Positions 22,326 to 34,860 of a stretch of DNA of 64,000 nt are shown here, piece after piece. The stretch is from Isoetes taiwanensis (Eukaryota > Streptophyta > Lycopodiopsida > Isoetales > Isoetaceae), in the NCBI GenBank assembly GCA_021234155.1, contig JAJEKV010000003.1, positions 27,945,166 through 28,009,165 of the forward strand, in the 5' to 3' direction. The translations under genes were made by a program, and so were the position numbers. Position 1 is the stretch's first letter. Each line of letters opens with the position of its first letter. The notes beneath the pieces were generated by a model, which did no database searches, had not been told where the DNA came from, and worked only from the letters and a program-made list of their open reading frames with translations.

Positions 22326-22846
22326 TATGATTTTTGTTTAATAGTTTATTAGTGAAAACCAAATCCATAAATTAGTACATGTTAGTGGGTTCAAAAGTTT
22401 ACAAACCATGTCTAGTTATCTTATATAGTTCATCAACATATTTTTCTAAAATGATAAGACAACATTATTTTATGACATGGTATCGAAACATGATAATTTT
22501 AATTGATCTCTGTGACAACTTAAACTATATGATATGTACTACTGTTTAGTATGTTAAGTTTATTAGACTGGTTTTTTATCGTATCTATTTTCTTCAATAC
22601 ATTGACATGATAATTTTAAGCGCATATTTCTTATGATGCTTTATGATACACAACGTGGTATGATCTTGGTTTAAAAATGCTAATAACTTTTTTTACCCTA
22701 TTTTTCTCCATGATACTAAAACATAATTATCTCAATTAGATTTTCTAACAACTTAAAATGTCTAATACGAAGTGATTTATTTACTTGGTTTATATTTTTT
22801 TCCACAATATTGTTGCATTGTCTGATATGCTAGTTTAGACATGTAT
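22326..22846. other. AT-rich non-coding stretch
   Basis: Low-GC sequence with many ATGATAATTTT-like words and no open frame of interest. It separates the truncated Gypsy from transposon copy 1. No repeat partner was noticed in the window. Confidence 0.5.
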
Positions 22847-24430
22847 TTCTTTCTCTATTGCAGTTGATGCAAGTGCATCCTTCAGTTGAATGCAAGTGTT
22901 GCACTTTGAGAATGGCATGTATTGCAAGACACACATGTCTGAGAAGGGAGTTTTCCATAACCTGTTAAAAGATGATTGAGAAAGAGGCCGACCTCCAGTA
23001 GTTTCTAGAATGGAGTTGACCACTCGTACACCGTGCCCGTTCACCTTCGACTTATGCGGCATAGATTGAGACATGTATCTCACAAAGCTCAGGAAGACTG
23101 CAATGGCTCTCAAAGTATTTGCTCTAGGTTTCACAGTCAGTGCATTGCCATGCTGGAACAACCTGTGCCCTTTTCTGACCTGCTCCCAGTATCTGTAGAA
23201 TGATGTCCTGCTCAGGCCAAGAATCCATCTTAATGATCTCATACATACCTTCAGGTCCCTCAATTGATAAAGTAATATTCCGGCTTCTTCATCATAGCAG
23301 AAATTTCTATACAAGGAGTACAGGAAATTAATCATCGCTTTCTGAAGCTGCCCAATGTATTGGGATCTTATTTCCACAATGTTATCCACACTATACTGAA
23401 CTACGCAATCTAGATTGCAACACTATTGTCCCCTAATTGCTTCTAGTTTTCTTTGGTTGATGCCATACTTTCCATCTTTTGTAAATATCTCTTATTTCTA
23501 GTCCTTTTGGGCACCCTTGGCTGCCTTTTATGAAACATGTAACGCCTCTTCCTTGTAATCAAAAGATGCTCATCCACCACCAAGCCTTCCATATCGCCTG
23601 GGTTGGGCCTTGGGGTATCTACTTCAGATGGGCCTTCTAGGTTCTCACCATTCTTGTGTGTGATATGTCTAATTGGCCATGTTAACTGAGTTCGAGACTC
23701 GAGCAACTCGGAGCACACAATGCAGTCACTAGAGCTCCCCTGGGACATGATTGTATCAACCTGGATAAGAAGCTTCCCAATGCCAATACCCAGATGATCA
23801 TCTCCCAGCCTTTGATCATTCGCACTATCAGATGGATCCACTGCAGTTATGATGCCCTCTGCAAAGACTGTCCTGCTGCACGGGTGCAACAATAAGCAAT
23901 CCATCTTCCTCCATTGGATCCTGGGGCAATCTTTTGCGTTTGGCTTGCTTGACTCGATTCTGCTTTCAGATGCTCCCTAAATGAAAGAAGACATTCAACA
24001 TGGAACATTATAATCATATAACCATCAACGCTATAAAACAATAAACAATAAACAAAAACTATATAACCTCAGTAACCCGACACCCAATTCAGATAATTTT
24101 TACTTCACTGGAAAGATTTTCAAATCAGCTTTCCAGATTGGGTCTGATAAGCCGAAAGTCATCCGTATGAGAGAGATATAGCAGAAAGAGTGAAGCTGTG
24201 TTAGAATTGACTGCACCATTGTATCTCTTTGTACAACTTGCTTCCTAAAGCTAGGAGCTGGAACGAGGGGATCTTTTGAGGAAAACAGCTAGAAGGAATC
24301 AAAGGACCATTGTTGAAGTGGTTCTCAGGTGGGTAGTTTGCCGCTTACACTAAGGGATGCTTAGATTGTTTTTGTTGTTGAAGAAAAGAATCAGGATTTA
24401 ATGATTTGAATTAAGAGTATTAAAGGAATC
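22847..24430 (-). mobile_element. DUF7869-type transposon, copy 1 (N-terminal and middle part)
   Basis: Reading on the minus strand, about 24041-23910 encodes MFHVECLLSFREHLKAESSQ. The frame 23904-23443 follows with FAEGIITAVDPSDS, LGDDHLGIGIGKLLIQVDTI and LTWPIRHI, resembling the DUF8039-like domain of plant transposase-associated proteins. The frame 23389-22847 encodes RWILGLSRTSFYRYWEQVRK and then a Cys-containing FSKCNTCIQLKDALAST segment. Homology to copies 2 and 3 stops at 22847, so the DUF7869 catalytic part is lost. This copy has the longest open frames for the N-terminal half. The sequence 24065-24430 is upstream element DNA shared with 48853-49215. Confidence 0.7.
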
Positions 24431-24998
24431 TGAGCGATCTTGAATGTGATAATGTGGGATTGAATGTCTTTTGCCATGGTGGAATATAAGAGGAAGTAAG
24501 AACTAAGCTAAGATTATTGTAAGAAGTTCAAGAATAGTCTTTAGAATTGTAGATAGTAGGGAAGACCATGTATGGAGTAAATGGGATCCTGGCAACAAGA
24601 ATATAGAGATTGTTCTGCTTGGAAGAAGCCAGAACTCAATTGGAACCTTGGAGATCATGTAGCTTATGGGGGCTGCATGGAGGTTCTAGCAAGGGCATGA
24701 AAGGTGCCACTAGCTCCATGAGACAAGAAGCTAATTTCGAAGATATACAAAGATGTATATGTACCTTGGGTGATTATATTGAAGTTAAGATGCTAAAATA
24801 AACTATAGTATAGAATTGGACTGCTACGAAACAACCATGGAGTTAAGATGAGATACGTTAATCTGCTAGTTGGATAGTAAGAGGATGTATGCCAAAGTGG
24901 GCTAGAGAAGCTTATGGGGGCTTCTGGAGTGGCAATGCCATGGAGTGTTGTTGGCCAAATAAAATGTTAAGCTATGTAATTAATTTATTAGTATAAGA

Positions 24999-26607
24999 CT
25001 AGTAATGGTGCCCAGCGTTGCTGGGCATATAATTCTCCCTTTATTCATTCTCTCTTTTTTCCTTTTTCTAACCCCCTTCTCCCTTCTTTACCTATCCTAC
25101 GCCTCTTTACCTTCCCTTTCCCCTTCCCCTTTTTTTCTTTCCCTTTTTCTGATCGCCTTTTTCCCTTCCTTTTTCCACTACCCTTTTTCCCTTTTCTTTT
25201 CCCCTTCCTCTTCCTTTTCCTTTTCATTTTCTCTTTCCCATTTCCATGCATATTTTTTCGTTCTCTTTTGCTTATCTTTTCATGTGCCCTTTTCTTCCTT
25301 TCTCCACCCTCTTCCTCTTGATCACATGCCCTTTTCCCCATCTCTTTTTTCCCATTTCTCTCTCCCCTTTTCTTCATGCCCTTTTTACTTTTCCTTCCCT
25401 TCCCCCTTTTCTGCTTCCCTTTTCCTTTCAACTTTCCATTCCCTTTTCATACTTTCCCCACGCTTTCACTTTGCCATTTGCCCTTTTTCCCTTTCCTTTC
25501 CCTTTCCTCTTCCTTTCCATTTTTCCTTTCCCGTTTCCTTTCCCTTTTCATATGCCTCTTTCCATTCCCTTTTCTCAACCTTTTTTATGTGCCCTTTTTC
25601 CTTCTTTCCCCATCCTCTTCCCCCTTTTCCCCTTTCCACTTTCTCCTTTCCTGTTATTCTTCCCCCCCCTTCCCATACTCTTTTTCCCTTTCTTTTTTCC
25701 ATTTCCTCACCCTTTCCCTCTTCCCTTTTTTTCCGTGCCCTTTTCTCCTTCCCCTTTTCCTCTTTTTCTATTGCTTACTCCCTACCCTTTGCCTATTCTA
25801 CCTTCCCCCCACCCCTTTCCTCCTTCTTCCATCCTTTCCCTCTCCCTTTTTCTCGATGCTCTTTTTGCTTCTGTTTTTCTCTTTTTCACCCTCTCTCTCT
25901 TCCCTTTTTTCCACGCCCTTTTCTTTTTCCTCTATTTCTCGTTTCCTTTTTCCAAGTTCTCTTTTGCCCTTTCCCTCCTCTCTTTTTCTTTTTTCCTTTC
26001 CTTTTTCTTTTTCCCATGCGATTTGTTCATCTCCTTCTTCCCAACCTTTTCTTATTTTCCCTTATCTTTTTCTCCTTTTCCCATCCTTACTTCTTACCCT
26101 TCTCCTCGTGCCCTTTTTCCTTTCCCTTTCCCTTTCCCCCTCCCCTATTCCTTTTTTTATCCCCTTTTTTATTTTCTTTTATATTTTCCTTTTTCCTTTT
26201 TCCTTTTTCCTTTTCTCCTTCTCTTTCCCTTTCCCTTTTCCTCTTCCTTACCTTTTTTTTATTCCTTTTCCTTCTTCCCCTTTTTTGTTTTCTATTTTTT
26301 CTTTTCCTTTTTTTTTCGTATTGTTATTTCTCCTTTTCCCTTTCTTTCTTTCCTTTTGTCCTTTCTCTCTCCCTTTTCCTTTTCCTTCAATTTCCCCTCC
26401 CTTTTCCCTTCCCCTTTTTTCTTTCCCTTTTCTCTTTCATCGTTTGACCATCGGATTGAGTGAATCATATTGAAGCCATAATCAAGAAGCCATAGCAATT
26501 CTAGTTGAAGACATGCACATATCATCTCCACCATTGGTCAATCAGATCCTCGACCGTCCGATCTAGGGCTCCATTGAAGACACACGCTATAACATTATAA
26601 TATAAGA
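24999..26607 (-). mobile_element. 1.6-kb non-autonomous Helitron carrying a polypyrimidine tract
   Basis: On the minus strand the element begins TCTTATATTATAATG after an A (26607) and ends with hairpin GCCCAGCAACGCTGGGC, seven bases, then CTAG (24999), followed by T. This is the A|TC...CTAG|T arrangement of Helitrons. Both ends closely match those of the 94-bp element at 12783-12876. No Rep or helicase is encoded. Almost all the interior is a C/T-rich tract (on the + strand). Confidence 0.75.
25033..26445 (+). repeat. 1.4-kb polypyrimidine (C/T) tract
   Basis: More than 1.4 kb of nearly uninterrupted CCCTTTTTCC-type sequence on the + strand (G/A on the other). Unit words such as TTTCCCTTTCCC recur without strict periodicity. 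Three overlapping frames stay open for 365-480 codons because C/T-only codons cannot form a stop; they would encode only Phe, Ser, Leu and Pro and are not genes. Such tracts can form triplex DNA. The tract is fully contained in the Helitron. Confidence 0.95.
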
Positions 26608-27349
26608 TAATAAAAACAAGCTAACATAACGAATTGTATATGAGTACTCTGTAAAATGTTCATTCCTTATGGAGGGAGTGATTCCGGAGAAGCATGCTGG
26701 TGGAAGCATGTTGTAGTTGCTAGGTGATCCTTGTACCTTATATTGATGTAAATTGTAGGGATATCATGATTGCTTGGGAATACGATATTATGCCATCCTA
26801 GAATAAGCTTTTCCTATGGGGAGGAAAATGCTAGACCTTTAATGTGCTCTTATATAATGTATCTAGACATGCCGAATACTTGGATACCATGGCTATGTGT
26901 CAAGGTTGCATTATGTTAGCATGTACTTGTTGAACATTTGACATCATTCTATGGTAGAACATGAATGTGATCTGTTCTCTATGATATCATTGTAAGTGTT
27001 AGCATTGTTTCTGGTAAATGCAAAGGAAATGCATTTGAATTATGACTTTTGATTCTTGGATCATACGATGATAAATATGGTTTAAACTCTGACATGTGGG
27101 GCATGTGCTAAGTTCTTGGCTAATACATGAGTGCATATTCTCTGGGGCCGGAGTCCATTTGTGGTGGCTTGGACTCACGGCTGTTTCATATTCTTGACAT
27201 CAGATATTGTCACCCCAGCGAGGGTGCTTTGTCGGGCTACATGGCTTGGAAGTGGCCCCCTAGTGCTAGACGTAGGCTAGGATGTGTACACATGAGGCTT
27301 ACCCCGCCCATATTTGCTGCAGGGTTTGATCAGCCCACGTAGGCCTTTA

Positions 27350-28020
27350 TAGAATCGGAGTAGGCAATGCATGCTTATAGATATCTCATGGTTATTTCAT
27401 ATCATGGTTTCTCATGGTCTCGTGGTTATCTCTTGGTTATGGTAAGGATATATATAACATGCGCATTTACAACTTATTTGGATGGCTTGATGGTGTTCTG
27501 GTTCTTATATGTTATGTGCTAATACTGCATTGCTAGTTTCTAGCATAGAGGGATTCTTAGGTGAGGCATCTAAGTCTAAGAATTATTCTTGTGCGGTACA
27601 TCATACATGTTTCATGTTGATTATGCCAGCATTTTCTAAATGCCTCAAACCTCTACCTAGGCTTTAAGACTAACCCCATGTGTTCATGGTGTAAGCAGTT
27701 TCAGAAGTAGCAGAATGTAGCAAGGCAATTGAAGGGCACAACTGAGTGCAGTCTGAACTTATGGATATTAAACTGCACATCATTGTCTATATGCCACGAG
27801 AGTGCTATACAATTATGTTTCAAATATATATGTATTTCTAACTCTAAATTTGAAGACAAAGATTCAATTCTTTACCAAGATTTCTTTAGTAGCATTGCAT
27901 CATTCAACTCATACATACCAATTTGTCATTGACTCATGTAAGGTTAGATGGGATTTCGGGTTACCTGGAGGGTTAACCCGGCAGGCCCGTTACATCATGT
28001 TCTTACCATAGCTCCATCTG
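27350..28020. other. Non-coding DNA
   Basis: Short chance frames only. It lies between the end of transposon copy 1 homology and the Harbinger fragment. Confidence 0.4.
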
Positions 28021-28023
28021 AGC

Positions 28024-28482
28024 ATGGGTGTAGACTATTACAATAGGAAAGGACTCCATTCCATACTTTTGCAAGCCCTTGTGGATTTTAGATGCTTGAT
28101 ATATGACTATGATGTTTGTGGACAGGAAGCATGCATGATTGGGCAAGGAACAATGACCTACACTAAATTTGAGTCTAGGCAAATGAAGAATTATTGTTTG
28201 CTTGGTGATGCTGGGTACAGTCAAAGGCTTTGTTGACACCATTTGTTCACAAAGATCCTGGATTCAATGCAACTGAAAGACATTGGAATTTCATCCAGTC
28301 GAGCAATAGGATGTCTATGGAGAGGGCCTTTGGATATTGAAGCACGATTTCATATACTTTTGAAAAAGACGGAGATACATTTAAAGCATGTACTGAAGGT
28401 TGTACTTGCTGCTTTGGTGATGCACAATTTATGCATCATACATTTGATGAGGATTGGGTCACTAAAGCAGCAGGAGAGTTAG
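28024..28482 (+). pseudogene. PIF/Harbinger transposase (DDE) fragment
   Basis: The first frame reads MGVDYYNRKGLHSILLQALVDF and ends KNYCLLGDAGYSQRL, matching the Harbinger nuclease segments DYYNRKGYHSI..Q...D and the second Asp in LLGDAGY. The expected NRMSMERAFG motif with the catalytic Glu is present near 28305-28335 but in a shifted frame; the following KVVLAALVMHNLCI matches the C-terminal LHN region. The N-terminal part is missing. The frameshift makes this copy inactive. Confidence 0.75.
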
Positions 28483-28677
28483 ATAGAAATGAGGTAAGCG
28501 CAAGGGAGGTATTAGGTGATTTAAGTGCAGTAAGCGCACACCAAAATGAGAACTCTGAGGAGATTGAGAATGGAGAACAAAATTGATGAGGAAAATATTG
28601 AAGAAAAACAAGTAATTCTAGAAGATATTACAAGAAGGGATGCGTTAACAAAAACTCTATACAATGGTCATTGTCTC

Positions 28678-28756
28678 ATGGATATGGATATGGATATGGA
28701 TATGGATATGGATATGGATATGGATATGGATATGGATATGGATATGGATATGGATT
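28678..28756. repeat. GGATAT hexamer microsatellite
   Basis: About 13 perfect copies of GGATAT. A chance frame through it encodes Met-Asp repeats. It follows the Harbinger remnant. Confidence 0.95.
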
Positions 28757-28799
28757 GTCTCATGTTGACGTGGACTATAATATTGTAGAATAATTTTAA

Positions 28800-30300
28800 G
28801 ACGCCCAATTTTGCATAGTGAAAAACTGCGAATTTAAGACACGTCTTATGTGGATAGCATATGTCTTATGTTTTCAGTAATGAAAACTGATTTTTAGATT
28901 GGCCAGTCAAACCCTTGGAAGGTGGGTTGACGGTATATGCCATTTGATGCCGCTTGATGTGCCGTTTAGACGGTTGAGATTGAAAATTGAAGTCGCGTTA
29001 GTTAGCGTGAGCAAGTGGCCTTGTTGCCGTCGATTTGTGCGAGAGTGCGTGAGCTTGTATTTTAAACGTCCATTTGCCATAGTATTCCCTCGCCATAGCC
29101 CGCCTTCGAGCTGTTTTACTTGCTTAAGGGAGTCATGACTACCCATTTTGATTGTAGCTTTGGAGTCTACGGCCTGGGAGATTCACACTGAGTATAGCCT
29201 TTGGGGCAGATGGTTCAAATTGCTGGAGTTGGGGTTTGCCCCATTCCGATGATACAATAGTAGTGTAGTTTACTTGCTTGTAAAGAGTGGGCTCTAACAG
29301 CTGCTTGAAAAGATACTAGAAAATTAGCTATCTAAGTTTTTGCAGATGCGTCGTAGCTCCTTGCCAGATTGTGCAGCAGGCATTCTTCCTGTGCTGGGAA
29401 TGGAAAGACCAAAGGTAGTAGAAGAAAAAAAATAAAGTGAAGAAACAGAAGAATAAAATGTCCAATACAAATAGAGCTAGTTTATTCGGATGCTTCTATA
29501 GAAGCTTAATGGAAGCTTAATGGCCAGTTCACAAGGCCTAGAAATTGCCGTGGTTGACTTCGAGCAGTTTCAAATTTATTCCACATAGACCTTGTTTCCT
29601 CCAACCTTTCTAGCACATCATAGCTCTAACTTAAGCATCTTTCCCTTATCAGAGCTCTAACTTAAAGCATCTTCCACATATCATTAATTTAGCTTCTAGA
29701 GATACCATACAAATAGTTGTAAACCCAGGTGGGTTAGTGCATTTTTTTTATTTTATTTTTTAACGATATGGAGCCGAAAAGATCTCTTATAAAAATGTGA
29801 CATTTGTAAAACAATGTCTATACAGAATGGCACTAAGGTTATTGCAGACTGAAGAGAGTGACGGGAGGCAAACGTAGCACCTATTAAGCGGAATCCTTGG
29901 TTTGTTGTTTAAGTATTTGACAGAGCTGGAAGCTGCCTGCACCCATCAGCACGTCTAGACATGCCTGCAATATGGCCGACCATTTCTTCTTTGCTCTTCC
30001 TCCACATCATACTTTTATCTTCAAAACCCTTCCATGCCTCTGAATTTATGCCCCAGCTTTTAGATTTTCATCAGTTATCTCAGCCGGATCGCTTCCAATT
30101 CGTGCATTTTCTGGAATCCGAAGTACTAAAGGAATAAAGACCTGCTCTGAGATGTATGGATCAATACTTCTCTGTAAGTTTTGTTTGTTATAGCTTTCTA
30201 ATTTTGCTCCTCTACGGTTTTTTTTTTTTAAATACAGTATGTGAAATGGCAAATGATCATCTTTTTCCTGTTTCCAGAACCATACAGCAAATGCAAAATT
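28800..30300. other. Non-coding region upstream of the PMT gene
   Basis: No supported gene. A polypyrimidine stretch ending TTTCCAG at about 30277 just before the PMT start could be a splice acceptor, which would place a 5'UTR intron here. The promoter could not be located by eye. Confidence 0.4.
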
Positions 30301-30312
30301 AAGAGGAGGAAG

Positions 30313-32915
30313 ATGAGAATGTTGGCCTTCTCAAAGGCAGTTTGTAAAACAATTTCGTTCCTTTCTCTGAAGATATATAGTATAGTCGCGTTTGTGACTG
30401 TTGTAGCAGCCCTCTGTAGTGTTTCATTCTATGTTTGGGGATCTGGAGATACAATCCTTACTGATGAAAATTTATTGACTATGCTGAGGCAGGCTCTCAA
30501 CAACCAAAATGTCTCCCATACACTTACCAGTGAGAGCTCTAGAAATCTATCTAACACGAGGCAGATCATTAGCGAAATACCTGAAGAGAATGCAAAGATT
30601 TTGGAGAAGAGATCGAAATGTAGAATCAGTTCTAAGATGAGCAAATTTCCAGATTGCAATACTAAGCAACATGATCTCACACCTTGCACAGATCCTAGGG
30701 TAAGAAGATTTTAAAATGCATGCTCAATAAGTTGGTTTTATAGATTTTACATGCTGATCCATGCTAAATGCTCTCAACAGCGTTGGAAGAAATTTAGCAA
30801 GCAACGAATGATCTTTAGAGAACGACATTGTCCATCAGTATCCGAAAGGCCACAATGTCTTGTCCCTCCACCAGAAGGATACAAGATTCCAATCAAATGG
30901 CCAAAGAGCAGGGATGAATGCTGGTACAAGTAAGTCATTTACCCTCGAATTGGATTTTTTTACTAATTCTCTTCCTTGTGCATTATTGTTCCCTTTCTAA
31001 ATTTCAGAAATATACCATCTGACTGGATTGATAAAGAGAAAGGAAAACAGAATTGGCTTCACAGGGAAGGAGAAAAGTTCCTCTTTCCTGGTGGAGGAAC
31101 AATGTTTTCAGATGGTGTTGACAAATATTTGAATGAAATGGAACTTATCATTCCAGGAATGAAAGATGGTAGCATAAGAACTGCTCTTGATACTGGTTGT
31201 GGGGTAATGTTCTTTGGAAATTAATCTTCATGCTAAGGTAGCAATTTCAGGAAGAGGAAAAAGGGGGAGGAAAGGGAATAATTTGAATACTGCATAATGT
31301 TGTTAACCTACTGTCTAACATGTGTTTCAGGTAGCAAGTTGGGGTGGATATCTATTAGACAGAGGAATCATAACAATGTCATTGGCGCCAAGGGATAACC
31401 ATCAGGCTCAGGTTCAGTTTGCCCTAGAACGTGGAATTCCAGCAATGCTTGGTATCTTGGCCACCCAACGCCTCCCTTTTCCTGCTAATGCATTTGACAT
31501 GGCTCACTGCTCAAGATGCTTAATTCCATGGACGCGATATGGTAAGCAATGATCATCTTAATGTTTTTAGACTTATTTACAAACCATGTGCTAAAAAGTT
31601 TGGAATTCCAATCGGCTGTTTTAACAGGTGGTGCATTTTTGTTGGAAGTAGATCGTGTCATACGCCCTGGTGGATTTTGGGTACTTTCTGGACCCCCAGT
31701 CAATTATGAAACACATTGGCAGGGATGGGGAAGTAGTAAAGCAAAGCAGAAGGCAGATTTGGATGCCATTCAAGAACTACTATCTGGAATGTGCTATAAG
31801 CTGTATGGCATGAAAAGAGATATTGCTGTATGGCAAAAACCTATAAATAATAACTGCTACAATAAACGTGGACCGCTCGCATACCCCCCACTATGTAATG
31901 ATGGCATCAGTCCAGATTCTGCATGGTGAGTAGTTTTAACATCCTAGAACAAACACTTGTAGATGGCATTGATCCGCTATTTGAAAACTCATTATGGATG
32001 CAGATTTAGCTAGCCAAAGTATGAAGCTCATTTTAAACATATTGCTAAATTCTAGCAACTGTATTGAGCCCTAAAAGGTTGCTTTCATTAACGTTTTTTC
32101 TTTTGACAGGTATGTAGCTACGGAGACTTGCATTGTCCATCAGACTGAGGATGTAAGTTATAGTGGAATAGGACAACTTGCTCCCTGGCCGAAGCGATTG
32201 TTTACAGTACCTGAACGTCTTAGACTATTTATGGAGAATGCTAGTAACGTTTTCCACATGGATTCTCAAATGTGGGCAACACGAGTACAACACTACAAAA
32301 AGGTTCTGCCAGATCTTGGAACCAGCAATATAAGGAATGTGATGGACATGAACACCAAATATGGAGGTTTTGCAGCAGCACTTATAGGCCATCCTGTATG
32401 GGTCATGAATGTGGTTTCTTCCTATGCAAAGAACACACTTGGAGTTGTATATGATAGAGGTTTAATTGGCACATTAAATGACTGGTTAGTTTTTTTGACA
32501 TTTTCTTACAGTGTATTTGAAAGATAATACAAAACAGTGTTGAAATGCAGGTGTGAGGCATTCTCAACTTATCCAAGGAGTTATGACTTACTTCATGTGG
32601 CTGGCCTTTTCAGTGAGGAGAGTGGAAGGTATATAAAAGTAAACGCTTGTAATTGTGCATGCCAAAAATATCAAATCTCATGGCTTGTGTATTTTCAGGT
32701 GTGAAATGAAATTTGTTATGCTGGAAATGGATCGAATTCTTAGGCCAAATGGCTACGTTATCATATCTGATATGCCAGAGATTATACAAAAGGCAGGTAC
32801 CATTGGTGATGCTTTGAGATGGGATTGCTACTGCAACGAAACCGAGAAAGGTTCCTTAGATACTCACGTTTTGTTATTATGCCAAAAGCAGTTTCGGACT
32901 TCAAGCGCATATTAG
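30313..32915 (+). CDS. PMT-type methyltransferase (PF03141, DUF248), eight coding exons
   Basis: Exons 30313-30699, 30781-30929, 31008-31203, 31331-31541, 31628-31925, 32110-32484, 32551-32628 and 32699-32915 all have GT-AG borders and join to one open frame of 636 residues, the usual family length. A single membrane anchor (about residues 18-42) follows a short basic N-terminus, a Golgi type II layout. Family landmarks occur in order: [31 protein letters not shown], the SAM-binding [16 protein letters not shown] (from about residue 238), [49 protein letters not shown], and [17 protein letters not shown] in the second half, then [17 protein letters not shown]. The wording is closer to PMT2/PMT14-15-type members than to QUA2 or QUA3. 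Family members are implicated in pectin (homogalacturonan) methylesterification; substrate here is inferred. The gene looks intact. Confidence 0.93.
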
Positions 32916-33920
32916 TAAGCCATAACATACAACCCATTTTTGTGACATGAGATAAAATTTAATACAGTGCTCAAATTTAGATTCCATAGGATGTGGTTTA
33001 ATCATTTATCACTTCATAATGTGCAAGTTCGAACAACATTGCAATGAGTTTGCCCAAGAGACATTGCAACATGTCATTGTTTGGTCTTGTGACAATAGTT
33101 TGATGAGCTAGACTAGAGTCTGTTTTCATGGTTTATCATAGGGTTACCTACGCAGATGTCCCAAGATAGCCCGACCATACAAAGCGGCACACTTGTGACT
33201 CCACCACTCATGTGGAGTAAGATTCTCTAAGGAATATTTCGAGGGAAATCTTCGAGTAAGTAGGTTTTTCTAATGTAATACGTCCCCGCCTTCAAATATA
33301 ACTTTGTTTCAAACCTACGAGAATACAACCAATGGAGCACTCCACTATGGCATGTGAAGAAGATGTGGTGGCCAGACCTAAGGCTAGGAACCCGGACCAG
33401 CCAAGAAAAGAAACTAAGGGTAGGAACCTACCCAAAAACAAAAAGTATTAATGCCAAAAGAAAGAAAAAAGCTCAAGAAACACTCATGCAGCACGAACCA
33501 TGCCATAAATAGCCAAAGCTATAGCTAAAAAGTTATGGCTAGAATTGTCTTTTTATGGATAATAAGCAGTTCGTTTGTATGGTTCACTTCAATTCATAAA
33601 AAAACAATACCAACTAGGCCCTTCACAAATTAACATGGAACAACCAACAAACAATAACTATACAAATGATTCTCTTCTGCTTCTATGATTTGAAGCAGAA
33701 TTTGTCAAATCATAACTATTCTTGGGAGACTCCCTGTAGCAATAAAACAACAATCACATGGCAAGTGAAGTGGCTTTTTTTTGAGCGTTCAAAAAACAAG
33801 GTACAATAGTATCGTAGTAGAAATGAATGGCTAAAAAATATTAAGCCAAAAGAAACCCCAGAAGTAGACAATCACCGAGGGTTTCACTAAGACAGAGGTA
33901 AGCCACAATAAAATTTGGAG
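32916..33920. other. Downstream non-coding DNA
   Basis: No gene recognised. The PMT 3'UTR and terminator must lie at its start but no single poly(A) signal stands out. Confidence 0.45.
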
Positions 33921-33924
33921 TCGG

Positions 33925-33980
33925 AGATTTATCAATCGGAATAAAAACCCCGCCCTTTCGGGTTTTCGAGGAAAACCATG
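33925..33980. repeat. Short block shared with the insertions at 54 and 55 kb
   Basis: AAAAACCCCGCCCTTTCGGG followed by TTTTCGAGGAAAA appears here and, in either orientation, in the hairpin-containing units at 54250-54295 and 55025-55070. This points to a related element or a common source sequence at this position. Confidence 0.55.
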
Positions 33981-34079
33981 GGGATAAATAACGGACTAGG
34001 CGCCATGCAAATGCATCATCCATCCAACATCTTGACAATAATCCTTGCGCATCCACAATCTCCACATAGCAATTGCAAA

Positions 34080-34680
34080 TGAAAATGACCATAATAGCTT
34101 GATAGGTTGAAAAAAGGTTGAGAATTTGTCCATAGTCGAAGCCATGGCCCCAATTTGAATGGGACTTGAATTAGACCTAAAAGAGCAAAAAACTTTACAG
34201 TGAAACACGTTAAGAAATCGTTAATAATGTAAAAAATCAATTAAAAAGCATATACAAGACAAATCGACTTCAATATGAAGCAAGAATTAAGCAAACCACC
34301 CATTTAAAATGAACACAAGACAAGGGATAAATGAGCATGACAGCTTGATAGAGTGAAGAAGCAAGACATAATGTTGAAAATTTGTGATGTTCATGAAGCC
34401 GTGGTCCAATAGAATGCCGCTTGAAATAGATCTAAAATAACAAAAACATGGCAGCTTGAAAGAGCGAAGAAGCAAGAAAAAATGTTGAAATTTTTATCCA
34501 TAGACATGAAGTCACAACCCAATTCGAATATGGCTTGACTAGTTTTGGTCAAGAACAAAAAACTTGAAAATGAAACATGTTAAGGAACCATTAGTCATGT
34601 CGAAATCGACAAACAAGCATATACAAGAATATATCAAGTTCAATATGAAGCAAGAAATGAGCAAAACATCCATCTGAAAT
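34080..34680. repeat. Degenerate tandem repeat
   Basis: Three related segments (about 34093-34310, 34335-34440 and 34450-34680) share phrases such as AGCTTGATAG, GAAGAAGCAAGA, TTCATGAAGCC, AAACTT.A.A.TGAAAC and CAATATGAAGCAAGAA. Unit length varies. No coding potential is supported. Confidence 0.6.
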
Positions 34681-34689
34681 GAGCATAAG

Positions 34690-34860
34690 CCAAAGGGGCG
34701 AGGAAGAACATCTGCCTAGCCAGGAACAACATCTGCAAACTAGTGCGGGGAAGAACATCCGCCCACAACAAAGAAAACGGGGCGGGGAAGAACATCTGCC
34801 CAATCGGAAAATATCAAATGCAACTAAGGTAGGGAAGAACATCTGCCCATAAACTACAAA
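34690..34860. repeat. Minisatellite-like GGGGAAGAACATCTGCCCA repeats
   Basis: Five degenerate copies of the roughly 19-bp motif are spaced 25-60 bp apart. The minus-strand frame across it is Cys/Phe-rich low-complexity sequence and is probably not a gene. Confidence 0.6.

Larger units (their letters stand above)
24520..27350 (-). mobile_element. 5' region of transposon copy 1, interrupted by a Helitron
   Basis: Blocks 24556-24715 and 26675-27345 match 40510-39725 in inverted orientation. The order is consistent with these blocks lying upstream of the transposase frames in both copies. In the 40-kb copy the two blocks are contiguous, whereas here they are separated by 24716-26674, which contains the 1.6-kb Helitron plus about 350 bp more. 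No protein is recognised in this part. Confidence 0.65.

Noticed and set aside
25005-26473. Three overlapping open frames of 365-480 codons
   Set aside because: They lie on a C/T-only tract in which stop codons cannot arise; the predicted proteins are just Phe/Ser/Leu/Pro.
28546-28788. 80-codon frame with Met-Asp repeats
   Set aside because: It is produced by the GGATAT microsatellite.
30046-30252. Minus frame upstream of the PMT gene
   Set aside because: No motif and it overlaps the probable 5'UTR/intron of the PMT gene.
31200-31330. Premature stop after GCGVMFFGN in the PMT gene
   Set aside because: It is intron sequence; the GT at 31204 and AG at 31330 restore GCGVASWGG, the family SAM motif.
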